From Arabidopsis thaliana (Eukaryota; Streptophyta; Magnoliopsida; Brassicales; Brassicaceae): a stretch of DNA of 64,000 nucleotides. The position numbers were made by a program, and so were the translations under genes. Location: positions 9,362,001 to 9,426,000 of the forward strand of contig NC_003070.9 in assembly GCF_000001735.4 (NCBI RefSeq), read 5' to 3'. The notes under the pieces are model-generated. The model was not told the DNA's origin. It worked only from the letters and a program-made list of their open reading frames with translations, and ran no database searches. Below are positions 22,161 through 33,022 of the stretch, piece by piece (positions within the stretch are counted from its first letter, which is position 1; each line of letters begins with the position of its first letter).

Positions 22161-23032
22161 CTAGATTTTAACTCGCGGTACACCGTGGGGACAATTTATT
22201 TTTTAAAGTTAGTATATATAAAAATTTATAAATTGTATCTATCTATAAAATATTTTTATTTTATAGTTTACAACTGTTATTAAGTAACGTCCTGCCAAAC
22301 CCGTCCCGCAAAACCCATCCTGCAAAAAAAACTATTTATTTTATTAATGTTGATCTTATTTATGAATCATTGTCTAAATATTTTAGTCGATGCGGGATGT
22401 TGAACCCACACATTTTTCGCCAATTGGTTAATATATGTTCATTTTTAAAATTTTGAATCACAAAATATGACGGAATTTTTTTTGAGATTTTTTAAACTAT
22501 ATATTATATAATGATGTTAAATTTTTTGATATATTAAACTTTTTATAAGTTTAAATATTAATAATGTTTTATAAAGTTTAAATATATAAATAATAATATT
22601 TAAAAAAATATATATTTTTTGCCTTTTAGGTAATGACATAATAACTCTAAAAGCAAATATTTAGAAGATTTAAATCGTTAATTAAATATTTTTATTTCTA
22701 AATAATTAATGTCAATAGCATGACATTGTAAATAAGTTCAAATACAAGATTTATTTATTTAAACAAAAAACGTTTAATAAGAATAATATTTATTTAAACA
22801 AAAAATTTTGTTTTAAAATATTGTTAACAAATACGTTTATGCTAATTTTAAGGGATTAATGTGAAGTTTGTTTGGATTAAATTTGATTGATAATGTGATT
22901 GACAATTTAAATTAAGAATTTAAAGTAAAATTAATTATATTGGAAAACAATTAATGCTAATGGCATTGGGTTGTAAATAAGTCCAACTCTAAGATTTATT
23001 TGTTAAAATGGCTGCAAAAATGTATATATAGA
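22161..23032 (-). mobile_element. Non-autonomous Helitron, copy 1 (872 bp)
   Basis: Read on the minus strand it begins TCTATATATACA at 23032 and ends with a hairpin (CGCGGTGTACCGCG core) and CTAG at 22161, flanked by A and T as expected for Helitron insertion between A and T. It has no coding capacity and is AT-rich. About 85-90% similar by eye to the element at 56064-56945. The family is not named with certainty (ATREP/Helitron group). Confidence 0.8.
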
Positions 23033-24369
23033 TGTTATATTATATCACCTTACTTTTGCTGAATATCTTAATTCTACATTCTTTATATTCCACATTTTTT
23101 TTTTACAGAAAATGTAAAGTTATAATTAGACATCTTTTACAATGAATTTTGTTTTACAATGAATGTTTCATATTGAGCTTAGTGTTCTTAGGAGAAAATT
23201 TTAAAAATCAACCACAAAACAAATTAGACGTTGAGACGAGATTACGGATTCCTATGACGCCGATATGGTATTTGCGCTCTTCCAAAATCGACATCTTTTT
23301 AATCTCCCTTTTCTATTGTTTGTTTACTCACGAATATTATTGTTTTCAATGTCGACGTGTACAAATCCAAAATCACCTCTGCTCTCGCTTAATATGCCAA
23401 GTTTCACCTACCGTTTATTATGACGTGTTTCTTGTATAAAGGCAAAAAATGTAATCTAAAGATATTGAGAAACAAGTTGTATTAGTTTCCTTAAAAAAAA
23501 AAAAAAAAAAAAAGAGTTATATTGGTTACCGACTGTTTCTCAGTTAGATTGATTCGTTCCGTTCCAATATATATTTTTTTAAAATTCGGGTGGTAGTATA
23601 ATACTTTGGTTAATTGATGTTAAGTTTACAAGATTCCAGAAAACCGAGTTAGGTTAGGTGAAAACCAAGACCTCGTGTATCATGTTTTTTGTTTTTGTTT
23701 GTTTGTTAATAAATTCACAAAAAAAGTTCATTATCTGATAAATAAAAAGATTCGTTGAATGATTTTAAATAATTGAGCACATCATGTCCAATAAATATAT
23801 ATCTATCTCGTGTATAATATTTAATTAATGTTCTTTTGTTAATAATTAATAAAAGAATTCTATTATCTTATAAAATTCAAAAAAAAAAAAAAAGATTCGT
23901 TCACTGATTGATATAAGTAATCCCATACTGTCCAGTAAAATATATTTATTTTGTGCATATTTTTTTAAAAAGTGTATAAGTTTCAGGTAAACAATCGGAG
24001 CAGACGGTTCGGATTGAGCATAAAAATACTAAAATTATGACATATATTTTAAATTTTTTATAATAGAGTATTACTTATTTTTGCAAAACAGAATTACTTT
24101 TAAAGACAAATTTTTTGATCTAATAGATATATTAATATCTAAACGAATTCGGATAGACATTATGTAAAAGATGAGTGTTTGACACTAATTATCGACTAAT
24201 TGAAAAATCATAATAATGAATTGATGCTTATGTTATCTAGTTTTTATTTTTATTAAATAATAAACTAAAACAATCATTATAAAATCATACTTTAGTCTTA
24301 CTTTATCGATTCAGAAAAGCAAGTATGATTAATAAAACGAAGGTTTATCAAGTTTTTTGTGTATATGTG
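23033..24369. other. AT-rich intergenic with old tandem repeats
   Basis: Contains a 21-bp A tract at 23493 flanked by imperfect 17-bp repeats, and a diverged tandem duplication of about 136 bp at 23672-23950. No gene found; a 96-codon frame at 23149-23439 looks like chance. Confidence 0.45.
23672..23950 (+). repeat. Diverged tandem duplication, two units of about 136 bp
   Basis: Both units start CTCGTGTAT (23672 and 23808), share TTTTGTTAATAA-like sequence, then AAAGATTCGTT..(A)CTGA/AATGA and an ending (C)A(T)GTCCAATAAA against CTGTCCAGTAAA. Substitutions and A-tract changes separate them. Confidence 0.55.
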
Positions 24370-24860
24370 TGTTTTTAGGTAATATTTTCAGACTACAGAG
24401 TGTATCTTTATGTTGTTTGTTTAAGTATCTTTTCTGTTATTTTTATTTTCTTGTGAATTAAGAATTACCAAATTATATATCTTCCAATGGATTATGATTG
24501 CTATTATTGATAAGAGTGGCGAACTTGTAAAATGGATATTGACAAATAATGAAAAACAAAGTTCACTGGTGAGTTTTATGATATGTGATGTATTTTTTTT
24601 TTTTAAGGTAATTGTGTGCTTGCTATAAATAGTGTTACACATTCAAATCATTTAACACAAAATTGTTATTTAAATTTTTCATTAGCTAGTGAAAATATGA
24701 TATGATATTATTTCACTTTCTATCTCTTGTTGAAAATAAGTTTTAAAAATTTCACTTGATAATAACAGGAAATTAAGAAATTTATGAACTTTTCATGGTA
24801 TTATTGGCGTTCTTTCTCCAAAGTCGACATCACTAATCTTCTTTCTCTATTGATTGTTTA
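24370..24860 (+). repeat. Third copy of the DUF1338 downstream flank
   Basis: 24370-24650 aligns with 21770-22100, and 24785-24860 aligns with 23255-23330 (TCCAAAATCGACATC / TCCAAAGTCGACATC, then TCTATTG(A/T)TTGTTTA). The two aligned blocks are separated by the Helitron in the first copy but not here. This suggests that a larger unit was duplicated before the Helitron inserted. Confidence 0.55.
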
Positions 24861-24892
24861 TTCTATCTATTAAAGAGGTTATGTATATCATA

Positions 24893-27800
24893 TCAACTTA
24901 TTGAACCAGTTGAGATATACTTGTAACGCTTTGCCCAGAAGAGATAGTGCAAGAAGTTAACAACACTTAGGACACACATGAGCCAATAAAACAAGTCTAG
25001 TCTGTTACGGTTAAGTTTTTCTCCAAGCCATGGGCTTTGTCCAGCACTCTTAGTTACTCTGTTCACTATCGGCACCATCACCGAGCTTAGATAATACCCT
25101 AATGCCAAAGAAGCCCATGAGAGCGATGTAGCCAATGATCTCATAGAAGAAGGTGCTTCTGTGAAGAAAAACTCTAGCAATCCAGCTAGTGTGAACAGAT
25201 CAGCTGATCCTAGAAACAGATACTGAAGAGCAATCCACAGAAAAGTGATTGGTAAAGTTTCTTCAGAGTCAAGTAATCCAGCTTCTCTAGCCACTTGCTT
25301 CCGCTTTAACTCGACTAAAGCAGCCACTGCCATTGCTACTATCGAAAGGACTAAGCCTACACCGATTCTTTGCAAATGAGTGATACCAATTTCGGATTTG
25401 GTTACTTTTCTTGCGAATGGGATAATCAGATGGTCATAGGTTGGAGCAAGAATCAGCATGAAAACAACCGGAAAAACCGGTAAAGAAGCTGAAGGAACAT
25501 TGAAGTTAACGATCTTTCTGTTCATCGTTGCAGCTTGGTGGACAGAGTAAGTAGAAAGCTGAGCTAAGCAGCAATTGAGCATTATGGTGCAACCAAATAT
25601 TGGAAGCATTTTTAGCACAATCTTCACGTCTTCTACTTGTTGGACCGTGCATTCGAGCCAAATATGGTGTGTTTTCCCCTCTATTGCTTTGTTTAGACAT
25701 GTCAAGCTATTGGTAAGTGACTGAGAAGGCGTCTTTTCTTCATGTTCTGATTGAACTTCTCTGGAAGTAAAGTGATTACTCGAAGTTTTACTCGAGCAAC
25801 TAACTATGGAAGCTGCGAGAAGAACCTGTTGAGATGTTAGGAAACAAAAAAATAAAATATGATTCACTGATAATAATAGAAAACATGTTTTTTCAAAACA
25901 TGTTTTTTCAAGTTACCTTAAAGATTGTGGTAAGAGGACTACCACGAGGGATTTTGTTTTTATAAAACCTCGAACCTAATAGAAAGACAAGAATGGAGAG
26001 AAATATAGAGATGGTGGAGACTCCAAATCCCCACTCCCAGCCTTTGTTGTCCTCGATCCAGACAACGAACGTCACGGCCACAAGTGCTCCACATGAGAGA
26101 CAGAACACATAGTAGTTGAAGAATGTGGATCTTTGTTTTCGACCTTTGGGCGTGCCCTCGTCGAATTGCTCTGCTCCGTGTGACGGTAATGACCCTTTTA
26201 TCCCTCCGATTCCTAGAGACACTAGATATAGTCCCACAAACAGAAACGCCGCCTTCGAACCACCAACGACCTCGCATCGCAATGCGGCAGAGCTCTTGCA
26301 TGGCGGCGGCATTAAGGACGGACGCCGGGCTTGGATTGTGAGCAGGATAAGTCCCTGAGTACATCAGTATATGTACGTAGAAAGACATAAACATGAAATT
26401 AATAAAATTCATATTTAATTTTAAAATGTAAACCAAAAACACTATAGGACTAAAAAGAAGAATACATATAATTGATTTTTTCAATTAATTTGACTAATAT
26501 GATTATGTGTTATAGAAAATTATGAGAGAAAAATAGATTAAACAAAAATTCAAAACATATGCAAAAAAACATAAGTTAGCTACTAAGTATTTTGTCCAAA
26601 AAAAAAAAAAGCTACTAAGTATATTTTTAATTTTAAAATATTCGAAATTAATTTATTATATTACTGAAAAGTAAACACTTCTTTGTTAATAACATGTATA
26701 AATAATACGAGTTCATACATAGGTGTTGACACATCAACAATGAAAATAGGATAATAATTAATATATAATAAACCCATATAATTAACGCTCTTACAACAAC
26801 AACAAAAATATACGTATACTAACGATGCATCATGATTATGAGTTGGATCAGGCCTATAATCTGTGGTGACTATTCACTAACACCAAGAACGGATCGGAGA
26901 GTACAAGTCTACTTCTGCACTACAGCATGTTTGTCTTTCGTCAATTTTTATTAACGTATTTGGCAATTCGACAGCTCATAACATACATTATTAAGCGAAT
27001 GCCACAATTTAAGCAAAGCAGATAAAACAGCGACCCTAGACATTCACAACTACGAATACGACGGGCCCCACTTGGAGATAATAATGCGGGGCCCAATAAA
27101 TCAAACTCTTCTTACATCGCAAAGCGGTGCACGCTCCTTGGTCAGTTAGATTTTGCAACATAGGTGGTGAGAAACGATTTTCTAAAGTCAACTGATTTGG
27201 GTATCGATATAATTAATACATACATTTATGTGTGTATGTTGTAAATGATCATTAAGTATGAAACTATGAATGATGAAACTATGATTAGGGTTTATAATAT
27301 ATAGTATGAATGGGTTAAAGCTTGTGGTTGACTAATTTTAATATCATAAAATGAAGATTGAGGAAGAAAAGTGAATATTTATTAAAGTACCAGAAACTCG
27401 ATGGAGGCGGAGATGAGGAAAATGACGAATGTGGAGAAGAAGGCGTCAGCAAGGAAGCCACCGAGGAGAGCGAGAAGGAAGGCTGTGGCCATGAAAGTGG
27501 TCACTTCACTCGACGATCTGGCTAGAGACATGTGCATGAAGTTCTTGAGATACAACACCAAGTTGCTTGCGTTCGCTAAAAACGCTAGATTCTCCAATAT
27601 CTCCACCGCTTGAAAACACATGCACATACACAAGAAAAAGCAAAATAAAAGAAATCAATCACATGATTCCCAAAAGATTAATCAAGACTAGAGAAGTTAA
27701 GGAAAAAGGGGTAAATTTGGAATTTTGAGACTGACCCAAGACGAAGGAGGCGGCGAGCATTCCGCCGTGACGGCCTCTCAAGGCGGCTTTGTTTCTCCAG

Positions 27801-28018
27801 TCAGCGTAGCCTTCCCATTTGGAGACATCACCATGCATTTCTACTTCCTGTATTTGGAAATAATCAAAATTAAAAGACTTTAGAAAATATCTATTTCTCT
27901 AAATAGAAACTAACATCAGCACCCCAAAACTGATGTCTTGTTCTTAAACAACTAAAAATTGCAACAACAAAAAATAATTAGAATGAGAACAATATTAGAT
28001 GCTTGAAGAACCCACCAT
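24893..28018 (-). CDS. NPF4.5: NPF4-type peptide/nitrate/hormone transporter
   Basis: Five exons on the minus strand give 567 residues: 28018-28016, 27847-27736, 27608-27391, 26354-25917, 25825-24893. Major facilitator with about 12 membrane helices. It has EGYADWRNKAALRGRHGGM and EILENLAFLANASNLV, which are characteristic of the NPF4 subfamily, where the ExxER proton-coupling motif becomes ExxEN. Some NPF4 members import abscisic acid or gibberellin (NPF4.6); this member's substrate is unknown to me. The first exon is just an ATG touching the GTGGGT donor. If that splice is not used, the next start is the ATG at 27838 (MHGDVSKWEGYADW). Intron 3 is 1,036 bp. I take it to be At1g27040. Confidence 0.9.
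25881..25910 (+). repeat. Perfect tandem 15-bp repeat in an intron
   Basis: AAACATGTTTTTTCA occurs twice in a row beside the donor of the NPF4 intron that ends at 25826; each unit holds the palindrome AAACATGTTT. Confidence 0.7.
26578..26622 (+). repeat. Micro-insertion with A tail and 13-bp direct repeats
   Basis: AGCTACTAAGTAT at 26578-26590 and 26610-26622 flanks TTTGTCC followed by an A tract (26591-26609). This is the shape of a severely 5'-truncated LINE/SINE insertion. It lies in intron 3 of the NPF4 gene. Confidence 0.6.
27063..27095. promoter_or_regulatory. Pair of GGGCCC sites in an intron
   Basis: GGGCCCCAC (27063-27071; GTGGGGCCC on the minus strand, class I TCP consensus) and GGGGCCCA (27088-27095; TGGGCC on the minus strand) lie 16 bp apart in intron 3 of the NPF4 gene, in an unusually GC-rich island. 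Regulatory function is inference. Confidence 0.3.
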
Positions 28019-29892
28019 TTGATTTCTCTCTCAAATTTTGATGAGAAATAAAGGTAAGGGTTTTTGAAGTATATAAGTGATAAGAAGGGTGTTTTCGGAA
28101 TTACAAAAAGTAGATTTTAAGAACCCTAATTAGTAATTAGATTTTAAAGACATAAAAATGATAATTTAATCAAGACTCGATAAAAAAAAGTAAGCAATCT
28201 CGTGGAATTTTCTGAATAGTAGACTCACTAAGATCTAGTATTATTAAAGAATAGTAGATTTTCTGACATCTAATAATCAATAATACACTTCTTTAACTAA
28301 ATAACAAAATTTTCTAGAAAAAGAGAGAGAGAATAAGGTTTTACAACGTAAGTGTGACAATGTATATTACAAATAGAGAATAGTTTTTCAGTCTGTTATC
28401 TGAATCTAGACGAGACAGCACATTTTTGGATTTTATTTATTTAAGAGGTTTAGCTTTGAGTTTGCTTACTGTTAATAGAGGAGGATATGCGTTACAAAAA
28501 AAAAAAAAATCCAAATTGACCAAAAGATATAAATCTAAACGTGTCATTACTCATTAGTGTGAACTGTGAAGACCTAATGGTTATATTACATGCTACTTGA
28601 TTTCATCGTAGTAAATTGGCTTTGCAAAATCGCCAAATGTCGAGCATTAATACTTTTTTGGCAAATGTCTCCATATATTAACTGTTCACTTTTTATATAC
28701 ATGCATGTAAATAAATGTTAAAATACCTCTGATAGTTTCACTTTCACCCAAGAAAGAATTACTTATAAGATTAAATTTAAATGTATATATATTATAAATT
28801 TCTATAAATCAAATAAACCTAAAGTTGTGATTGGCCCATTACAATACAGAAACCCCATTTAAGGACCCAAATATATCGTAGCCCAACCTAAACCAGTAAT
28901 AGAACCTAATTTCGAACCACACAATTCCCATCGGAGAGTCTGCATTGGTTAGTTTGTTTCTTATAAGAACAATTGCTGATATTTCCATTCTAAGAAATAG
29001 CAAGCAAGGACTTAAGCAGAGGAAGGCTTCAAGGAGATCACAAAGCTCCACGAAAATTACGAAAAGAAGGAAATGTTATAAACAATGATGAGTTTAAAAA
29101 ACAAAAGAGATGTTAAGATAGTTACCACTTTATATGTATACGAAGTGATAAATAAAATCTGATATGGCAGAATGGAGATTTTTCATTTTGTTTTTATTAT
29201 ATTGATTAGTTCCGAAATCAAAAGCTTTATAGCCTCTATAACTTCATCACTCATTCCCCTCACGATATGTTGTCGCCAAGGTGTGAAATGCTAAATCATA
29301 CATATTTTTGGGATTGTCAAATTTATAATTTCTATTTGTTTCCGTCACATAGCATACAACCCAAACAAGAGAAACAAGACCTATAGTTTTACGTCAATAA
29401 ACAAAAGCAAGCTAATACTTACAGCACTGGACATTCACAATTTTCACAAAACCAAACCAAAAGAATCTGATGTATACGGAAAAAAAAAAAGAATGGGTCA
29501 CTTTTAAAATTTCTTTTTTCGTCAAATGTAGGACATATGTATTGTTTGTGTCACTTAAGGAAATATTGTGCCCACTTGCAATATAAATAGAGACAACAAA
29601 GGTGATTAGAGAGCATCTCCAATCCAACTTGCGAAATCATTCACACCATTTAAAAAACAAAAATCACACCTATTGAATGGAAAAATGTAAAATCAATCAC
29701 CTTAATAATTATTAACCACAAGTATAATCCCTATTATAGCAAAACAGCACATTCGTCTCCTTCTTCTTACCAGACACTAAAACAAGCAAAAGGAATCGTT
29801 TTTTCTTTCTCTTGTAACTTTTATGTTTCGTCATTCTACAATTTCTTCTTTATAAAAAGTGACTCTTAAGAGTCCCAACATTTTCAGTAAAA
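28019..29892. other. Divergent intergenic between NPF4.5 and ATHB54
   Basis: The left end is the NPF4.5 leader. 28839-29051 holds an open minus frame without recognisable similarity, which I do not call. The right end is the ATHB54 promoter (TATAAAAAG at 29852). No other features. Confidence 0.4.
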
Positions 29893-30887
29893 ATGGAAAA
29901 CTCAGACACTGATTCAGAAGTTTTCTTTTGGTTTCAGAACCAAAACCAAAACCATAGCCATAAGTTTCCTTCTTCTTGTTTTCCTCCGAGCTCTCACTCT
30001 GCTTTTTATGGTATATCTCTGTTCCTCCATTCTAATTTTATTTTATTTTATTTTCTTGAAATGCATCTTTTTCACCTTTGACGAATCTTCATCCCCAAAA
30101 TGTAACCACTCAGATTAAAAGATTGTCCTTTCATTTTAAAAGAGTTTGAAAAGAATAGCAAGAACTTTGAAGAACCTCATGTGACGACATAGGTCAGATT
30201 CTCTTCTATAAAATTTGTGTCATTCCTCATTCTCTTCTTAATTCAGGATCTAGCTCAATGATCAACACAGAGACTGCAACTATGGACGAAGAAGACGTAT
30301 GTGAGAGCTACATGATGCGTGAGATAACCAAGAAACGGAAGCTAACACCGATCCAATTGCGTTTACTAGAGGAGAGTTTCGAAGAAGAGAAAAGACTCGA
30401 ACCAGACAGGAAACTCTGGCTAGCCGAGAAGCTAGGGCTGCAGCCAAGCCAAGTCGCTGTCTGGTTCCAAAACAGAAGAGCTAGATACAAGACCAAACAG
30501 CTCGAACACGACTGTGACTCTCTTAAAGCTAGCTATGCTAAGCTCAAGACTGACTGGGACATTCTCTTTGTACAAAACCAAACCCTCAAGAGCAAGGTAC
30601 AGTTTCTTAATAGATTAACAAGCCACTATTTTCAAGAGTCTGTTCAAAATTTTGATGACACATTCAAACAGGTCGATCTTCTCAAAGAGAAGCTGAAAAT
30701 GCAAGAGAATCTTGAAACTCAGTCTATTGAGAGGAAAAGACTTGGGGAAGAAGGTAGTTCGGTGAAAAGCGATAACACGCAGTACAGTGAAGAAGAAGGT
30801 TTGGAGAATCAATACAGTTTCCCGGAGCTTGCAGTTCTCGGATTTTATTATGATCCAACCTTAACTGCTTCAAATCTAAGGTTGTGA
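29893..30887 (+). CDS. ATHB54: HD-ZIP class I transcription factor
   Basis: Three exons (29893-30010, 30247-30596, 30672-30887) give 227 residues. The homeodomain spans about residues 67-122 ([17 protein letters not shown] ... [13 protein letters not shown]), followed directly by a leucine zipper with leucines every seventh residue ([36 protein letters not shown]). HD-ZIP I proteins dimerise through the zipper and bind CAATNATTG-like sites in the nucleus. The N-terminus is polar with an N/Q-H stretch ([10 protein letters not shown]). Intron 2 (75 nt) is a multiple of three and has no stop, so its retention would add 25 residues in the zipper. I take it to be At1g27045. Confidence 0.92.
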
Positions 30888-31705
30888 TAGTGTAGGTCAA
30901 CAACGTTCCGTGTGCCTCAAGTTATCTTCGCTGTCTCCATCCTTTTTATCTTAGACTTCATATTCTAAGAAAGAAAGCAGTAATAATATTCATTGATGGA
31001 ATAAAAATGCATTGTAATTTAAGTCGTTAAGTTATATGAACTTTTTATGAAAATGGAAAAGGTCACAAGGCCATATTTTCAGTGACTAGATAAATGAAAA
31101 GTGCATGCTTTTCAAATGATATGGACGTTTTGGTATTTACCTCAATAATTCGTATGCTACATTTTCATATAAACCAAGAGAACCTCGAGATTAGAAAGTG
31201 AACACATTCCAATTAGTCAATAATTCAGCAAATAGTAGAAGAAAGTAGAATTGATTCATTTGAGAAAAGGACTGGCACTATTTGATATATACAGTATGCT
31301 GATAATATATATTACCATTATGCAATAATATAAACCTTATCACAACAAATCTTTATCCGAACCACCACCAATGGAAGATGTTCAAAACTCAGACAAGAAC
31401 CTTTGAAAGTCACGTGTGCGGATCAGATGACTCAGATCCAAATATCTGACGTCACAGAACCTGCGAGCTCCGCACATGTAAACTCCTGCCGGAGTTCATC
31501 TAACGACACGCGGCAATATGTGTGTGGGTTAACAAATGTGGATTTTGTGGGGTCCGCTACCTATCTGTTATACACTCGGATGGACAGTCCAGTTACTATG
31601 TGGGCCTTGAGGCTATGTTAATCCGGCCCATTTAGCTTAACCCCAATTTAATTTCTATATTTTCAAAGGTAGAAAAAAATTGAAGTGACACAGCGAAGTT
31701 CGAGT
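30888..31705. other. Intergenic between ATHB54 and the RRM gene
   Basis: 3' UTR of ATHB54, then spacer. Near the RRM gene are GGGCCTTGAGG and GGCCCATTTA (31600-31632), a TGGGCC-type element common in promoters of plant housekeeping and ribosomal genes. A 72-codon frame at 31403 lacks protein-like features. Confidence 0.4.
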
Positions 31706-32408
31706 ATGAGCCGCAAGAGAGATAAACCCTACACAAACCGTCACACACCGGCGCGAATTTCGAAACGCCGGCGACCATGGGCGCCTTCGTCATCGGAGCA
31801 CGATGAGATTATCGACAAACCGATCACCAAACCTCCGCCGCCACCGGCGTTGGTAGTTATGGGACTTCCCGCCAACTGTTCAGTTCTGGAGCTAAAATCT
31901 CGATTCGAGATCTACGGTTCAATCTCCCGAATCCGAATCCATAAAGACGGAATTGGCTCCGTTTCGTATCGAACCGCCGAGTCAGCAGAAGCCGCCATTG
32001 CTGGTAGTCACGAGCCTTCTTTCGGTATCTCCATCGATTCCAAAAAGGTAACTCGATCGCTTCATCGATTTGATCTAATTACCAGTTTAAAATTTGGGAA
32101 CTAGGGTTTGATTGGGTAATTGTTTGTTGCAGTTGGAGGTGGTTTGGGCGACGGATCCATTGGTGAAGTGGAAGGAAGGTGTGACGGCGGGAGAAGGAAA
32201 GGAGAGAACGTCGTCGTTTTCGTCGAAGCTTTTACGACCTGTGATGCCTTTGAGAAAACATGGGAGAAGCAGTAGGTTAGCGTCAGCTATTGTTAATCCG
32301 AGAAGTGATAATACTAAAGGAATTAGTGGAGATGGAGGGATATCATCTCCGGCGACGACAAGTGAAGTTAAACAGAGAAATATAGTAACCTACGACGATA
32401 TCGTTTAA
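31706..32408 (+). CDS. Small RRM RNA-binding protein
   Basis: Two exons (31706-32047, 32133-32408) encode 205 residues. The start MSRKRDKPYTNRH is basic. A single RNA-recognition motif lies at about residues 48-110: LVVMGLPANCSVLELKSRF (RNP2 region), IYGSISRIRI, then GIGSVSYRTAESAEAAI (RNP1 region, with GSVSY in place of the usual GFAFV/Y). The tail is basic and serine-rich. Partner RNAs are unknown. By memory At1g27050, in old annotations fused with the neighbouring homeobox gene; here the two have separate stops and starts and are read as separate genes. Confidence 0.85.
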
Positions 32409-33022
32409 CACCATTCTACTACAATTATAGTAACTTTGATTCTTTTACATATTTTGGCAATTTTATGAGTTTAGCTAATCCTGTTGGTAATCTCAGTTGT
32501 CGAATGTTGTGAAATGAGTTGAGTTTTGTTTATTTGTATGATTGTAACTTATAAGAAAGAGAAGGATTCCAAAATGGGTAGAAGATTCAAACTCAACCGG
32601 CAAGTAAAAATCGACAAAAATTCTTAATCCGGTTACTGGTTTGGTTGATTTTTCATTGCCATAAGCAAGCCATACGTTTGTGGACGTGCTAATAGTTGAT
32701 GCTAGTCTCCGTACAGCTACATAGCGTTGTAAACCGTTACAAATCAAATTCAGACTCTGTTTCCTTCACATGAACAATTCGATTCCCTGGTAGAATCTAA
32801 TCCCCAAGCCAAAAACCCTAATAAACTTCACTACGGCATCGTTTCAGCCACTTTGGTTCAAATTTCGTGGTATTTGTGTCCGATTATTAGAAAGTGTCAC
32901 GACCAGGTCAACCGGAGACAGAACTAGCCACGAGATTTCAATCACGGTGTATCGTCCAACAATTAAAACAAACCCAGATTGATTGATTCCACTGAGAAAT
33001 CCGTCAGAAGCGGTTTGAAAGA
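32409..33022. other. Intergenic between the RRM and RCC1 genes
   Basis: 3' UTR of the RRM gene and promoter of the RCC1-like gene. AAACCCTA at 32812 is a telo-box-like element often found near starts of growth genes. Nothing else. Confidence 0.4.

Noticed and set aside
23149-23439. 96-codon plus-strand frame in the spacer
   Set aside because: No family features, biased composition, and part of it belongs to the duplicated non-coding flank at 24785-24860.
25960-26484. 174-codon minus frame over NPF4.5 exon 4
   Set aside because: Out of frame with the transporter; an artefact of a GC-rich exon.
28839-29051. 70-codon minus frame between NPF4.5 and ATHB54
   Set aside because: Contains plausible residues but no motif, conserved start context or splice partners that I can support.
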